DNA from: Pseudomonas caricapapayae | Lineage (GTDB): Bacteria; Pseudomonadota; Gammaproteobacteria; Pseudomonadales; Pseudomonadaceae | DNA: 64,000 nt | Assembly: GCF_001400735.1 (NCBI RefSeq) | Contig: NZ_LJPW01000140.1 | Coordinates: 1 to 64,000 of the forward strand | Direction of reading: 5' to 3' | Shown here: positions 26,367 to 34,536 of the stretch, in pieces | Numbering within the stretch: the stretch's first letter is position 1 | How the letters are laid out: each line of letters opens with the position of its first letter | The notes under the pieces: generated by a model | Database searches by the model: none | The model's input: the letters and a program-made list of their open reading frames with translations, nothing else | What the model was told of the DNA's origin: nothing | Translations under genes and position numbers: made by a program

Positions 26367-27770
26367 ATGCGCCAAATCTGGAAGTCCTTTCGAGCGCTTT
26401 ATTTTGCCTCGTTGATGATGTTGATCGGCTCGGGTCTGCTGAGCACTTATCTGGCCCTGCGCCTGGCGGCCGATCAGGTCGACAGCCTGTGGGTCGGTGC
26501 GTTGATGGCCGCCAACTATTTCGGTCTGGTCCTGGGTGGCAAGATCGGCCACCGTCTGATCGGTCGTGTGGGCCATATTCGGGCCTATGCCACCTGTGCC
26601 GGTATCGTCGGTGCGGCAGTGCTCGGTCACGGCCTGATCAGCTGGTTGCCTGCGTGGCTGGTGCTGAGGGTCATCGTCGGTCTGGGCATGATGTGCCAGT
26701 ACATGGTCATCGAGAGCTGGCTGAACGAACAGGCTGCCGCAAAGCAGCGCGGCATGGTCTTCAGCGGTTACATGATCGCATCCTATCTAGGCCTGGTGCT
26801 GGGGCAGCTTGTGCTGGTGGTTCACCCGCAACTGGGTCCTGAATTGCTGATGCTGGTAGCGTTGTGTTTCGCGCTGTGTCTGGTACCTGTCGCCATGACC
26901 CGGGCAATTCACCCGGCACCTTTGCATCCGGCTCCGCTGGAGCCGCGCTTTTTCATGAAGCGTGTGCCGCAGTCGCTGACGGCGGTGCTGGGCGCGGGGC
27001 TGATCATCGGCTCGTTCTATGGTCTGGCACCGGTCTACGCCGCGGAGCAGGGGCTGTCGACCGAGCAGGTCGGTCTGTTCATGGGATGCTGCATTCTGGC
27101 CGGGTTCCTGGTGCAGTGGCCCTTGGGCCTGCTGTCCGACCGCTATGACCGGTCCGTACTGATGCGCATCTTTGCCGCTGCACTGGTGATAGCGTCGTTG
27201 CCGCTGGCGGTGTTTCCCAGCGTTCCGGTGGAAGTATTGTTCGGTGTCGGTTTCCTGGCATCGCTGATGCAGTTCTGTCTTTATCCGCTGGCAGTGGCAT
27301 TTGCCAATGACCACGTCGAGGCCGAACGCCGGGTATCACTCACGGCCATGCTGCTCATGACCTACGGTATCGGCGCGAGTATCGGTCCATTGGCGGCTGG
27401 CGTGGTGATGAAACTGTTTGGCGGCCATATGCTGTATGCGTTCGTCTGTGGTGCCGGGGTTATTCTGGTGCTGCTGATCAGACCCAAGGCCGTTACCCAC
27501 TTGCACCAGGTCGAAAACGCACCGCTGCACCACGTTGCAATGCCGGACAGCATGTCCAGCTCGCCTCTGGTGGTTGCTCTTGACCCGCGCGTCGACGAAC
27601 AGGTTGTGCAGGAGCAGATGCAGGCCACCGTCGAACCCGAGCCCGAAGTGGCGGATGAGGCAGAAAGCGAAGTTCATGCCTCTGCCGAGTCCGAGCCGGC
27701 TGCCAGCACAGCAACAGCGGAAGGTGAAGAGCACGAGCGCGAGCGTGAAAGCGAGACCTGGAAGGCGTGA
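26367..27770 (+). CDS. MFS transporter (YcaD-like) with long acidic tail
   Basis: A 467-residue inner-membrane protein. Residues 1-375 form 12 helices with loops such as GGKIGHRLIGRVGHIR and LGLLSDRYDRS. The last 80-90 residues are a Glu/Ala/Pro-rich acidic tail (for example EPEPEVADEAESEV) unusual for MFS proteins and probably unfolded in the cytoplasm. I chose ATG at 26367 (GGAAAG upstream) over TTG at 26364. It follows the glutamine synthetase-like gene by 54 bases and may move an amine or drug. It ends in a convergent hairpin facing flgZ. Confidence 0.83.
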   Translation: MRQIWKSFRALYFASLMMLIGSGLLSTYLALRLAADQVDSLWVGALMAANYFGLVLGGKIGHRLIGRVGHIRAYATCAGIVGAAVLGHGLISWLPAWLVLRVIVGLGMMCQYMVIESWLNEQAAAKQRGMVFSGYMIASYLGLVLGQLVLVVHPQLGPELLMLVALCFALCLVPVAMTRAIHPAPLHPAPLEPRFFMKRVPQSLTAVLGAGLIIGSFYGLAPVYAAEQGLSTEQVGLFMGCCILAGFLVQWPLGLLSDRYDRSVLMRIFAAALVIASLPLAVFPSVPVEVLFGVGFLASLMQFCLYPLAVAFANDHVEAERRVSLTAMLLMTYGIGASIGPLAAGVVMKLFGGHMLYAFVCGAGVILVLLIRPKAVTHLHQVENAPLHHVAMPDSMSSSPLVVALDPRVDEQVVQEQMQATVEPEPEVADEAESEVHASAESEPAASTATAEGEEHERERESETWKA

Positions 27771-27792
27771 ACGTAGAGGAGGGGAGTCGCGC

Positions 27793-27819
27793 GTGATTGC
27801 GGCAGAACGCCGCAATCAC
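27793..27819. terminator. Shared hairpin between convergent MFS and flgZ genes
   Basis: Perfect 11-base arms GTGATTGCGGC and GCCGCAATCAC around AGAAC, 22 bases after the MFS stop and 19 before the flgZ stop. No T-run on either side; position argues for a two-way terminator. Confidence 0.65.
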
Positions 27820-27838
27820 CGTCAAGCAAAAGCGTGTG

Positions 27839-28585
27839 TCAGAAGTCGTCGTCTTTGTCGAAGCGACGCGCTTCGCGCTGCAACTGGTAAACAAAGCGTT
27901 CGACCTGACGTTGCACCAGTCCACTCATGTTATGGAAGCGCACGCCGGCAAAGGTGGTGTGGAATCTTTCTTCGAAGTGCAGATAGCGCAACTCGACTGG
28001 TGCCGTCATCGCGCCGAAGGGCAGCTTGGCGATAAAACGTTCGTATACCTGGCCCAGTTGCATGCGCTCGGACACATCGCCTTCAAAACGCAGCTTGCAG
28101 CCGGTGGCGGAAATATCCAGCAGTTTGCCGGTCAGAGGGGATTTCAGGCGGTCGCCGCCGATCTCGATATCGACCAGTTGCGCCAGCTTCAGCGCTGCAC
28201 GGAAGGCGTTGCGCCGCTGGTGGTAAATCACTTCTTCGGGCATCGGGCCGCGGTACATGCGCTGGCCGTCGGTATCGACGATGTCCATGTGCGCCGAGCT
28301 TTCCCAGGCAATGCGCACGCCGTCGTGAAAGCCTTCGACGCGGAAAGATTCGCCGTTGCTCAGGAAGCGTTCGCCATCGCGGGGGATCATTTCGTCGAGG
28401 GCCATGACGTTGTTGTCACGGTCGACTTCAAGCAGGTAACTCTGAAAGCGCTGGGCGCGCTCATGGAAGGTAATGATCAGAGGATCATGACTCTCGAGTA
28501 GCAACCGCAGGTTAGCGGCAATTTCCAAAGGTGTATTGAGGACCTTCGGGGGCTGCGGAGCATCGTCCGCGCTTGAGCCATTCAC
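27839..28585 (-). CDS. flgZ: Flagellar brake protein, PilZ domain (YcgR/FlgZ)
   Basis: A 248-residue c-di-GMP effector. Residues 1-118 form the YcgR N-terminal domain. The PilZ domain follows with both parts of the c-di-GMP site: RRNAFR (Arg125 to Arg129) and DISATG (157-162). When c-di-GMP rises it should bind the motor stator or rotor and slow swimming. It lies 82 bases after flgN on the same strand, the flgM-flgN-flgZ order also found in P. aeruginosa, so it may be read from the FliA promoter of flgM. Confidence 0.93.
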   Translation of the reverse strand: MNGSSADDAPQPPKVLNTPLEIAANLRLLLESHDPLIITFHERAQRFQSYLLEVDRDNNVMALDEMIPRDGERFLSNGESFRVEGFHDGVRIAWESSAHMDIVDTDGQRMYRGPMPEEVIYHQRRNAFRAALKLAQLVDIEIGGDRLKSPLTGKLLDISATGCKLRFEGDVSERMQLGQVYERFIAKLPFGAMTAPVELRYLHFEERFHTTFAGVRFHNMSGLVQRQVERFVYQLQREARRFDKDDDF

Positions 28586-28667
28586 GTTCTTACATCTCCA
28601 GGCAAAATACTACGGCAACGCAACAACAGGCATTCTGCCACTACGCACGAAACCTTGATACAGGAAG

Positions 28668-29135
28668 TTACGCCTGACTCAGAGGGCGTGGTTTTGCTCT
28701 AAGGGCAGTCGACCCGCGACTGTCGTAGAGTGTTGGCGTATCACCACCGTTCAGTATGCGAAGCTGGTGAGCGGTGCTGATCTGTTGCAACTGGATCAGA
28801 CTACCATTCTGCTCGTTCAGCGTCTGGCATTCGTTGATCAATGCATTCAGTTCATCACCTGCCGCCAGCAGCTGCTCGCCGATATCCGACTGGCTGGCCA
28901 GTTGCTGGAGACCACTGCGATTGGCTGGCAGCCCCATGCCCGCAAGCACCTGGCTACGTTTGCGACCATGCTGGTCGAGAAGAATGACCAAGGCTTGCTT
29001 CTGCGCCAGCACTTGCTCCATCTCGCCCATGTCGCGGCCGTGAAGAATCAGTGCCTCGGCCTGCAACAATTCAAGAAGTTGCCGGGCCGACACCCTGTCA
29101 TCAGTGATCATCTGCAGCAAAGTAGTGTCTTGCAT
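28668..29135 (-). CDS. flgN: Flagellar export chaperone FlgN
   Basis: A 155-residue, mostly helical protein with heptad-like Leu and Gln runs (QLLELLQAEALILHGRD, QVLAQKQALVILLDQHGRK), the FlgN-family pattern. It should hold the hook-junction proteins FlgK and FlgL for export and couple their export to flgM translation. It follows flgM by 49 bases, as in most gamma-proteobacteria. The C-terminal TPTLYDSRG segment is the typical conserved end. Confidence 0.92.
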   Translation of the reverse strand: MQDTTLLQMITDDRVSARQLLELLQAEALILHGRDMGEMEQVLAQKQALVILLDQHGRKRSQVLAGMGLPANRSGLQQLASQSDIGEQLLAAGDELNALINECQTLNEQNGSLIQLQQISTAHQLRILNGGDTPTLYDSRGSTALRAKPRPLSQA

Positions 29136-29184
29136 CGCATGCTCTGGTTTTTAAGCGTCCAGAATATCCAGCGCCAGCCTTGGC

Positions 29185-29499
29185 TTAGCGTTGGGTTTCG
29201 AAATTCAACAGTTTGCTGGCGACACGGTTGCTGTCCACTGTGTAAGTACCGTCGGCAATGGCCTGTTTGAGCTCGGCAACGCGAGCGCTGTTGACGGTAG
29301 GCAGATCGGTCAGCTTGTCCGTGATTTTCTGCAACTGTTGAGCCTCACTGCTCAAGGAAAACGTTTCCCCGGTGCTTTTCACGCCTGCGGTGGCTGCAGG
29401 GGCTGGGGCATCGGTCTTGGCGGTGTCTTTACTGGCACTGGTACGTGCAGTACCGGTGACAGGCTGTGAGTTGTTAAGGCGACTGAAATCTATGACCAT
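29185..29499 (-). CDS. flgM: Anti-sigma-28 factor FlgM
   Basis: A 104-residue protein. The N-terminal part ([14 protein letters not shown] followed by Ala/Thr/Pro-rich sequence) is unstructured, and the C-terminal 50 residues hold the FliA-binding helices ([20 protein letters not shown]). It binds and blocks FliA until it is exported through the finished hook. A longer open frame from 29613 is rejected: it overlaps the promoter below, and ATG at 29499 gives the family N-terminus with AGAGG upstream. Confidence 0.95.
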   Translation of the reverse strand: MVIDFSRLNNSQPVTGTARTSASKDTAKTDAPAPAATAGVKSTGETFSLSSEAQQLQKITDKLTDLPTVNSARVAELKQAIADGTYTVDSNRVASKLLNFETQR

Positions 29500-29537
29500 G
29501 ATTGAAAAAACCTCTGGGTGTTTGGACGCTTGCCTTG

Positions 29538-29564
29538 TTTTCGGCCAACCCCGATTAAACTTTA
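29538..29564 (-). promoter_or_regulatory. FliA (sigma-28) promoter of flgM-flgN-flgZ
   Basis: On the minus strand TAAAGTTT (29564-29557) is a perfect -35 element, then exactly 11 bases, then GCCGAAAA (29545-29538), 7 of 8 matches to GCCGATAA. Transcription would start about 30 bases before the flgM ATG. Confidence 0.88.
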
Positions 29565-29660
29565 GGCCGATTGTGAGAAAGCTTCCCAGTAGACGCTTTT
29601 CACCGTCGGGCATTCCCCGCAGTCTAAAAAAAACACACCCTTCGCGCCAGCATCAATGCA

Positions 29661-30419
29661 TTACATAGCCACTTCCACCTGACCTGGGCCGGTGACGTTC
29701 GCTTTGATCACCCGCTGGGAATTAAGGTTTTTCACCCGTATCTGTTCGTTGAAACCTCCGTCGGACATCGCCTCGCCAGGCATGCGCACCGCCAGCGAAC
29801 CGCTACGGGCGATGATCACCACCTGATCGCCCTTGTGAATCATTTGTGGTTGTTCCAGCGCCACCGGGGTAATGACCTGGTCGATGACCATTTGTCGGAC
29901 AACCTTCTGACCGACTGCCTGATCGAGAGAGGCGAGGAATCCCTGACCCAGGCTGCTCACATCACGCTCACGAAGCGCGACGTCTTCTTCGGTGACGATG
30001 GCGTCGCGTTTCAGCGGGCGCATCACGGTTACTACGTTGCGATACAGCAGCACCTGGGCCGGCACGAACACTGTCCAGGGCGAAGAACCTTCACAGCGCA
30101 CCCGCACCGTGACCCGTCCTACCGGACGCGGACTTTCCAGTGTGGCTGTCAAATCCTTGTCGCAAGCACCCATCCGCAAACGCGGGTCGAGCTGCTTGAC
30201 CTGTATGTCATGACGTCCGTCAATCTGGTTGGTTGCCAAATAGTCTTCTACTGTGAACTCAAGAAACCCCTGGGTGACGCCGATAAGCTGTTCAGGCAGT
30301 GTGAAATTCTCGGCACGAGCGAGGCTCACCGTGCCGGAAAGGCACAGCAGGGCGATTGCGCACAGAAGCCTGCGGGTTTCTAATGCGAGGTGTCGAGAAA
30401 TTGTCGTCTTAGCGTTCAT
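29661..30419 (-). CDS. flgA: P-ring assembly chaperone FlgA
   Basis: A 252-residue periplasmic protein with a signal peptide (cleavage near SLARA-ENF, residue 36) and the C-terminal SAF domain (GDQVVIIARSGSLAVRMPG and VEVAM end). It helps FlgI subunits assemble into the P ring. ATG at 30419 gives the normal N-terminus; the frame stays open much further up but that part runs across cheV on the other strand. The sigma-54 motif at 30431-30447 would place the transcript start only a base or two before this ATG. Confidence 0.93.
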   Translation of the reverse strand: MNAKTTISRHLALETRRLLCAIALLCLSGTVSLARAENFTLPEQLIGVTQGFLEFTVEDYLATNQIDGRHDIQVKQLDPRLRMGACDKDLTATLESPRPVGRVTVRVRCEGSSPWTVFVPAQVLLYRNVVTVMRPLKRDAIVTEEDVALRERDVSSLGQGFLASLDQAVGQKVVRQMVIDQVITPVALEQPQMIHKGDQVVIIARSGSLAVRMPGEAMSDGGFNEQIRVKNLNSQRVIKANVTGPGQVEVAM

Positions 30420-30430
30420 GACGTAATAAA

Positions 30431-30447
30431 TAGCAAAGCCCGTGCCG
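30431..30447 (-). promoter_or_regulatory. Sigma-54 promoter of flgA
   Basis: On the minus strand CGGCACGGGCTTTGCTA has GG and GC 10 bases apart and a strong match to TGGCACG-N4-TTGCT. Expected to need FleQ. The predicted start is near 30421, almost at the flgA ATG. Confidence 0.72.
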
Positions 30448-30497
30448 CTTGTTGATCCGGTGTCTGGGCGGCGGTCATTTTGGTAAGGGGGTTCGGC

Positions 30498-31424
30498 ATG
30501 GCAGGTGTAATGGATTCGGTAAACCAGCGAACTCAGCTGGTGGGTCAGAATCGCCTGGAGCTGCTCTTGTTCCGTCTCGACGGCAAGCAGCTCTACGGGA
30601 TCAATGTCTTCAAGGTAAAAGAAGTACTGCAATGCCCGAAACTCACCATCATGCCCAAGTCGAGCAAGATCGTTCGGGGTGTAGCCAATATTCGTGGCGG
30701 TACCATCCCGATCATGGATCTGGCGATGGCAACCGGTTCCACAGGCATGATTTCGCTGGTCAACTCCTTCGTCATCATCACCGAGTACAACACCAAGGTT
30801 CAGGGTTTTCTGGTGCATTCTGTCGAACGCATCGTCAATATGAACTGGGAAGAGATTCATCCACCACCCAAGGGCACCGGGCGCGATCATTACCTGACCG
30901 CCGTTACCCGGGTTGATAACCAGTTGGTGGAAATTATCGACGTCGAGAAAATTCTCGCTGAAGTTGCACCTATTTCCGAAGAAGTGTCGGTCGGTGTAAT
31001 CGACTCCGAGGTGCACCACAAGGCAATATCCTTGCGCGTGCTGACAGTCGATGACTCATCGGTTGCGCGTAAGCAGGTGAGTCGTTGTCTGGAAACCGTC
31101 GGTGTGGAAGTGGTTGCCCTCAATGATGGCCGTCAGGCGCTGGATTACCTGCGCAAGATGGTCGAAGAGGGTAAAAAGCCTGAAGAAGAGTTCCTGATGA
31201 TGATCTCCGACATTGAAATGCCGGAGATGGATGGCTATACCCTTACAGCTGCGATACGCAACGATCCGCGTATGCAGAAGATGCACATCACCTTGCATAC
31301 CTCTCTGTCCGGGGTATTCAACCAGGCGATGGTCAAGAAAGTCGGCGCTGATGATTTTCTCGCGAAATTCCGGCCTGATGACCTTGCGGCCAGGGTTGTG
31401 GCGCGGATCAAGGCAGCAGAATAA
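30498..31424 (+). CDS. cheV: Chemotaxis coupling-receiver protein CheV
   Basis: A 308-residue protein with an N-terminal CheW domain (about 15-165; ELLLFRLDGKQLYGINVFKV, VRGVANIRGG) and a C-terminal receiver domain (about 178-305) with phospho-acceptor Asp in MISDIEMPEMDG (about 238). It links receptors to CheA and aids adaptation. The start at 30498 follows AAGGGG; six codons upstream are also open. It is divergent from flgA and precedes cheR by 51 bases, the usual Pseudomonas order. Confidence 0.95.
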   Translation: MAGVMDSVNQRTQLVGQNRLELLLFRLDGKQLYGINVFKVKEVLQCPKLTIMPKSSKIVRGVANIRGGTIPIMDLAMATGSTGMISLVNSFVIITEYNTKVQGFLVHSVERIVNMNWEEIHPPPKGTGRDHYLTAVTRVDNQLVEIIDVEKILAEVAPISEEVSVGVIDSEVHHKAISLRVLTVDDSSVARKQVSRCLETVGVEVVALNDGRQALDYLRKMVEEGKKPEEEFLMMISDIEMPEMDGYTLTAAIRNDPRMQKMHITLHTSLSGVFNQAMVKKVGADDFLAKFRPDDLAARVVARIKAAE

Positions 31425-31475
31425 CCAGCCGGGGGCGTCGTCCCCGGTGATTCACATGATTTGAGAGGCGGCACC

Positions 31476-32303
31476 TTGTCTACGGGTAATTTGGATTTTG
31501 ATCAGTTCCGGGTATTTCTGGAAAAAGCCTGTGGCATCTTGCTTGGGGAAAACAAGCAGTATCTGGTGTCCAGCCGCCTCAACAAATTGATGGAGCAGCA
31601 AAGCATCAAGTCGCTTGGCGAGTTGGTTCAGCGCATTCAGACCCAGCCGCGCAGTGGCTTGCGTGAGCAAGTGGTCGATGCAATGACTACCAATGAAACC
31701 TTGTGGTTTCGCGATACCTATCCGTTCGAAGTGCTGAAGAACAAAGTGTTGCCCGAGCAGATCAAGGCCAGCCCTGGTCAGCGACTGCGCATCTGGTCGG
31801 CGGCCTGTTCATCGGGCCAGGAACCGTACTCGCTGTCGATGTCCATCGATGAGTTCGAGCGTGCCAATCAGGGCCAGCTCAAGTCGGGCGTGCAGATTGT
31901 CGCCACTGATTTGTCAGGCGCAATGCTCAACAACTGCAAGACCGGCGAGTACGACAGCCTGGCCATCGGTCGCGGCTTGTCGCCGGATCGTCTGCAGCGT
32001 TTTTTTGACGTGAAGAGTCCGGGTCGCTGGGTCGTCAAGGCGCCGATCAAGAGCCGTGTGGAGTTTCGCTCGTTTAACCTGCTCGACAGCTACGCTGCGC
32101 TGGGCAAGTTCGATATCGTGTTCTGCCGCAACGTACTCATCTACTTCTCCGCTGAAGTGAAGAAAGACATCCTGCTGCGCATTCACGGCACGCTCAAGCC
32201 GGGCGGCTACCTGTTCCTGGGTGCTTCCGAAGCGCTTAACGGTTTGCCTGATCACTATCAGATGGTCCAATGCAGTCCGGGGATCATCTACAAGGCCAAA
32301 TGA
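31476..32303 (+). CDS. cheR: Chemotaxis receptor methyltransferase CheR
   Basis: A 275-residue SAM-dependent enzyme that methylates glutamates on chemoreceptors. The N-terminal helical domain (FDQFRVFLEKACGILLG) and the SAM core (RIWSAACSSGQEPYSLSMS, and FDIVFCRNVLIYFS) match the family. I chose TTG at 31476, which has AGAGG 10 bases upstream and gives LSTGNLDF as in P. aeruginosa CheR1; a TTG at 31461 is also open. A strong terminator follows 16 bases past the stop, so this ends the cheV-cheR unit. Confidence 0.94.
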   Translation: MSTGNLDFDQFRVFLEKACGILLGENKQYLVSSRLNKLMEQQSIKSLGELVQRIQTQPRSGLREQVVDAMTTNETLWFRDTYPFEVLKNKVLPEQIKASPGQRLRIWSAACSSGQEPYSLSMSIDEFERANQGQLKSGVQIVATDLSGAMLNNCKTGEYDSLAIGRGLSPDRLQRFFDVKSPGRWVVKAPIKSRVEFRSFNLLDSYAALGKFDIVFCRNVLIYFSAEVKKDILLRIHGTLKPGGYLFLGASEALNGLPDHYQMVQCSPGIIYKAK

Positions 32304-32319
32304 TCCCTGCCTGGCGCTT

Positions 32320-32350
32320 GTTACCAAAGAGACCTTCGGGTCTCTTTTTT
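32320..32350 (+). terminator. Rho-independent terminator after cheR (copy 1 of a repeat)
   Basis: Stem AAAGAGACC/GGTCTCTTT with a TTCG loop and a run of six T. The 31-base stretch from 32320 differs at only two positions from the terminator at 33396-33426. Confidence 0.95.
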
Positions 32351-32414
32351 GTGTTCTGGATCTTATGGTGCTATTGCTGGCCTGACAGAGAATCGAATCG
32401 TCAGGAGATCGGTG

Positions 32415-32882
32415 ATGCCACATAGCAATATTTCCAGAGCGCCGCGTCAGCGTCTGACCGAGCGCGTGTTACACGCCAAAACGGCAAAAAATCTGACCTG
32501 GGCCGGGCTCGCCGAAGGTACGGGGTTGAGCGTGGTCTATGTCACTGCCGCGCTGCTCGGCCAGCACCCGTTGCCGGAAGCGGTAGCCGAGGTGGTCGCC
32601 GAGCGTCTCGGGCTGGACAGGGAGGCGGTCATTGAACTGCAGACCATCCCCTTGCGCGGCAATGTGGAAGACGTCTCCAGTGATCCGACCATCTATCGTT
32701 TCCACGAAATGGTGCAGGTCTACGGCACTACGCTGAAGGCACTGGTGCACGAGCAGTTCGGTGACGGCATCATCAGTGCCATCAACTTCAAGCTGGACAT
32801 CCGTAAGGTCGAAGATCCGGAGGGTGGCGAGCGAGCCGTGATAACCCTCGATGGAAAATTTCTGCCCTATAAACCGTTCTGA
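32415..32882 (+). CDS. cynS: Cyanate hydratase (cyanase)
   Basis: A 155-residue enzyme that turns cyanate and bicarbonate into ammonia and CO2, working as a decamer in the cytoplasm. The catalytic triad is present: Arg95 and Glu98 in IYRFHEM, and Ser121 in [10 protein letters not shown]. The C-terminal [12 protein letters not shown] is the family end. ATG at 32415 has AGGAG about 9 bases upstream. It sits between cheR and flgB, where pseudomonad flagellar clusters usually have no metabolic gene, bounded by two near-identical terminators. No cynR or cynT is adjacent. Confidence 0.95.
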   Translation: MPHSNISRAPRQRLTERVLHAKTAKNLTWAGLAEGTGLSVVYVTAALLGQHPLPEAVAEVVAERLGLDREAVIELQTIPLRGNVEDVSSDPTIYRFHEMVQVYGTTLKALVHEQFGDGIISAINFKLDIRKVEDPEGGERAVITLDGKFLPYKPF

Positions 32883-32892
32883 GAACGCTGAC

Positions 32893-33381
32893 ATGAGTGA
32901 GACCGGCATGAGTGATAAAGCAAGGCCCCCACTTCCGCCTTTTACCCTTGAAACGGCCATCCAGAAAGTCCGTGGTGCCGAGGATGGCTGGAACTCCCGG
33001 GATGCGGCGAAAGTCGCGCTGGCCTATACCGAAGACACGTATTGGCGTAACCGCAGCGAGTTCATCAACGGACGCGCAGAAGCCCAGGCGTTCCTTGAAC
33101 GCAAGTGGCGCAAGGAACTGGATTACCGGTTGATCAAGGAGCTTTGGGCGTTTACCGATCATCGCATTGCCGTGCGTTATGCCTATGAGTGGCACGACGA
33201 CTCGGGCAACTGGTTCCGCTCGTACGGTAATGAGAACTGGGAGTTCGCCGCGAACGGCCTGATGCAGCGACGCTTTGCCTGCATCAACGATTTGCCGATC
33301 GCCGAATCCGAACGTAAATACCATTGGCCCCTGGGACGCCGGCCAGATGACCATCCTGGTTTGAGTGAGCTTGGCCTTTGA
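32893..33381 (+). CDS. NTF2-like protein, DUF1348 family
   Basis: A 162-residue protein of the SnoaL/NTF2-like fold, DUF1348 type. Conserved blocks include [34 protein letters not shown] and [24 protein letters not shown]. It follows cynS by 10 bases and shares its terminator, so the two are co-transcribed. Members are small barrels that may bind a ligand; no reaction is established. The start is uncertain between 32893 and 32908, both with weak ribosome sites. Confidence 0.87.
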   Translation: MSETGMSDKARPPLPPFTLETAIQKVRGAEDGWNSRDAAKVALAYTEDTYWRNRSEFINGRAEAQAFLERKWRKELDYRLIKELWAFTDHRIAVRYAYEWHDDSGNWFRSYGNENWEFAANGLMQRRFACINDLPIAESERKYHWPLGRRPDDHPGLSELGL

Positions 33382-33395
33382 TAAAGGCTTCGTCA

Positions 33396-33426
33396 GTTGC
33401 CAAAGAGACCTGCGGGTCTCTTTTTT
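33396..33426 (+). terminator. Rho-independent terminator after the cynS cassette (copy 2 of a repeat)
   Basis: Stem AAAGAGACC/GGTCTCTTT with a TGCG loop and six T. Nearly the same 31 bases as at 32320-32350, in direct orientation, 1076 bases apart. Confidence 0.95.
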
Positions 33427-33606
33427 ATTACGCGTCGATTGAGGCAATGATAGGGCGGTGCCGCTGCCAGGCGGCAAGCCGATACTGGCAAAAAAACGGC
33501 ACCCGGCTTGCCGCTTTCCCCTTCGGCAGCGGAAATGCCTTGCCGCTTTTCTGGCATTGCCGCCTTGCTGGCATCTCCGGCCCCTGTAAACACTGGCTTT
33601 TGCAAC

Positions 33607-33624
33607 ATGGCACGTCGATTGCTT
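33607..33624 (+). promoter_or_regulatory. Sigma-54 promoter of flgBCDE
   Basis: ATGGCACGTCGATTGCTT is almost the full consensus TGGCACG-N4-TTGCT, with GG (33609-33610) and GC (33621-33622) exactly 10 bases apart. The start would be near 33634, 36 bases before flgB. Expected control by FleR, as in other pseudomonads. Confidence 0.85.
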
Positions 33625-33669
33625 TGTCAGTAACAACAGAATCAGGTCAACCGGCAAAGGTTTCCCGAA

Positions 33670-34077
33670 ATGAGCATCAGCTTCGATAAAGCGCTAGGCA
33701 TACATGAAAAGGCTCTGAACTTCCGGGCTCAGCGTGCAGAGGTGTTGGCCAACAACATTTCCAACGCCGACACCCCGAACTTCAAGGCTCGTGATCTGGA
33801 CTTCTCGTCGGTACTGGCTGCCGAAAACGACAAGGTCCAGAACGGTCACTTCGCGCTGAACAAGACCAACAGCCGCCATATCGAAGCCGAGGGCATGGGT
33901 AATGACGACGGGACGCTGATGTATCGCACTCCGTCGCAGCCTTCGCTGGACCAGAACACCGTCGATTCACAGGTCGAGCAGGCCAGCTACACCGAGAACG
34001 CCATGGGCTTTCAGGCCAGCTTCACATTGCTCAACAGCAAGTTCAAGGGGCTGGTTGCAGCCCTTCGCGGAGAATAA
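33670..34077 (+). CDS. flgB: Flagellar proximal rod protein FlgB
   Basis: A 135-residue rod subunit placed at the base of the axis. It starts with the rod-family helix (FDKALGIHEKALNFRAQRAEVLANNISNADTP) and ends with the paired C-terminal helix (FQASFTLLNSKFKGLVAALRGE). No signal peptide, as expected for export by the flagellar type III system. It leads the flgBCDE operon with 3 bases to flgC. Confidence 0.97.
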   Translation: MSISFDKALGIHEKALNFRAQRAEVLANNISNADTPNFKARDLDFSSVLAAENDKVQNGHFALNKTNSRHIEAEGMGNDDGTLMYRTPSQPSLDQNTVDSQVEQASYTENAMGFQASFTLLNSKFKGLVAALRGE

Positions 34078-34080
34078 TTC

Positions 34081-34521
34081 ATGTCACTAGCCAATGTGTT
34101 CAACATTGCCGGTAGCGCCATGAGTGCCCAGACCACACGTCTGAACACTACGGCCAGTAACATCGCCAACGCCGAGACCGTGTCTTCGAGCATGGACCAG
34201 ACATATCGCGCCCGTCACCCGGTGTTTGCCACCGTGATGCAGGGTCAGCAGTCGACCGGTGGCTCGCTGTTCCAGGACCAGGGCGAAGCGGGGCAGGGCG
34301 TTCAGGTCAACGGCATCATCGAAGACAGTTCCAACCTCGAAGCGCGTTACGAGCCCAATCATCCTTCCGCTGACAAGGACGGGTATGTCTATTACCCCAA
34401 CGTCAATGTCGTGGAAGAAATGGCCGACATGATTTCTGCCAGCCGGTCTTTCCAGACCAACGCTGAAATCATGAACACCGCTAAATCCATGATGCAGAAG
34501 GTTCTGACCCTCGGTCAGTGA
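34081..34521 (+). CDS. flgC: Flagellar proximal rod protein FlgC
   Basis: A 146-residue rod protein. The N-terminal block FNIAGSAMSAQTTRLNTTASNIANAETVS and the C-terminal block VNVVEEMADMISASRSFQTN are the conserved axial-family helices that pack against each other in the filament core. The start has GGAGAA upstream, only 3 bases after flgB, so the two are coupled. Confidence 0.97.
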   Translation: MSLANVFNIAGSAMSAQTTRLNTTASNIANAETVSSSMDQTYRARHPVFATVMQGQQSTGGSLFQDQGEAGQGVQVNGIIEDSSNLEARYEPNHPSADKDGYVYYPNVNVVEEMADMISASRSFQTNAEIMNTAKSMMQKVLTLGQ

Positions 34522-34536
34522 TAGAAGGCGAACGTT

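Noticed and set aside
29626-29633. Run of eight T on the minus strand after flgA, as a terminator
   Set aside because: No convincing stem precedes it.
30420-31019. N-terminal extension of flgA by about 200 codons
   Set aside because: It runs antisense through cheV and lacks any FlgA-like sequence; FlgA has its signal peptide at the ATG chosen.
33497-33512. A second GG-N10-GC motif (GGCACCCGGCTTGC) upstream of flgB
   Set aside because: The motif at 33607-33624 is much closer to consensus and lies at the usual distance from flgB.
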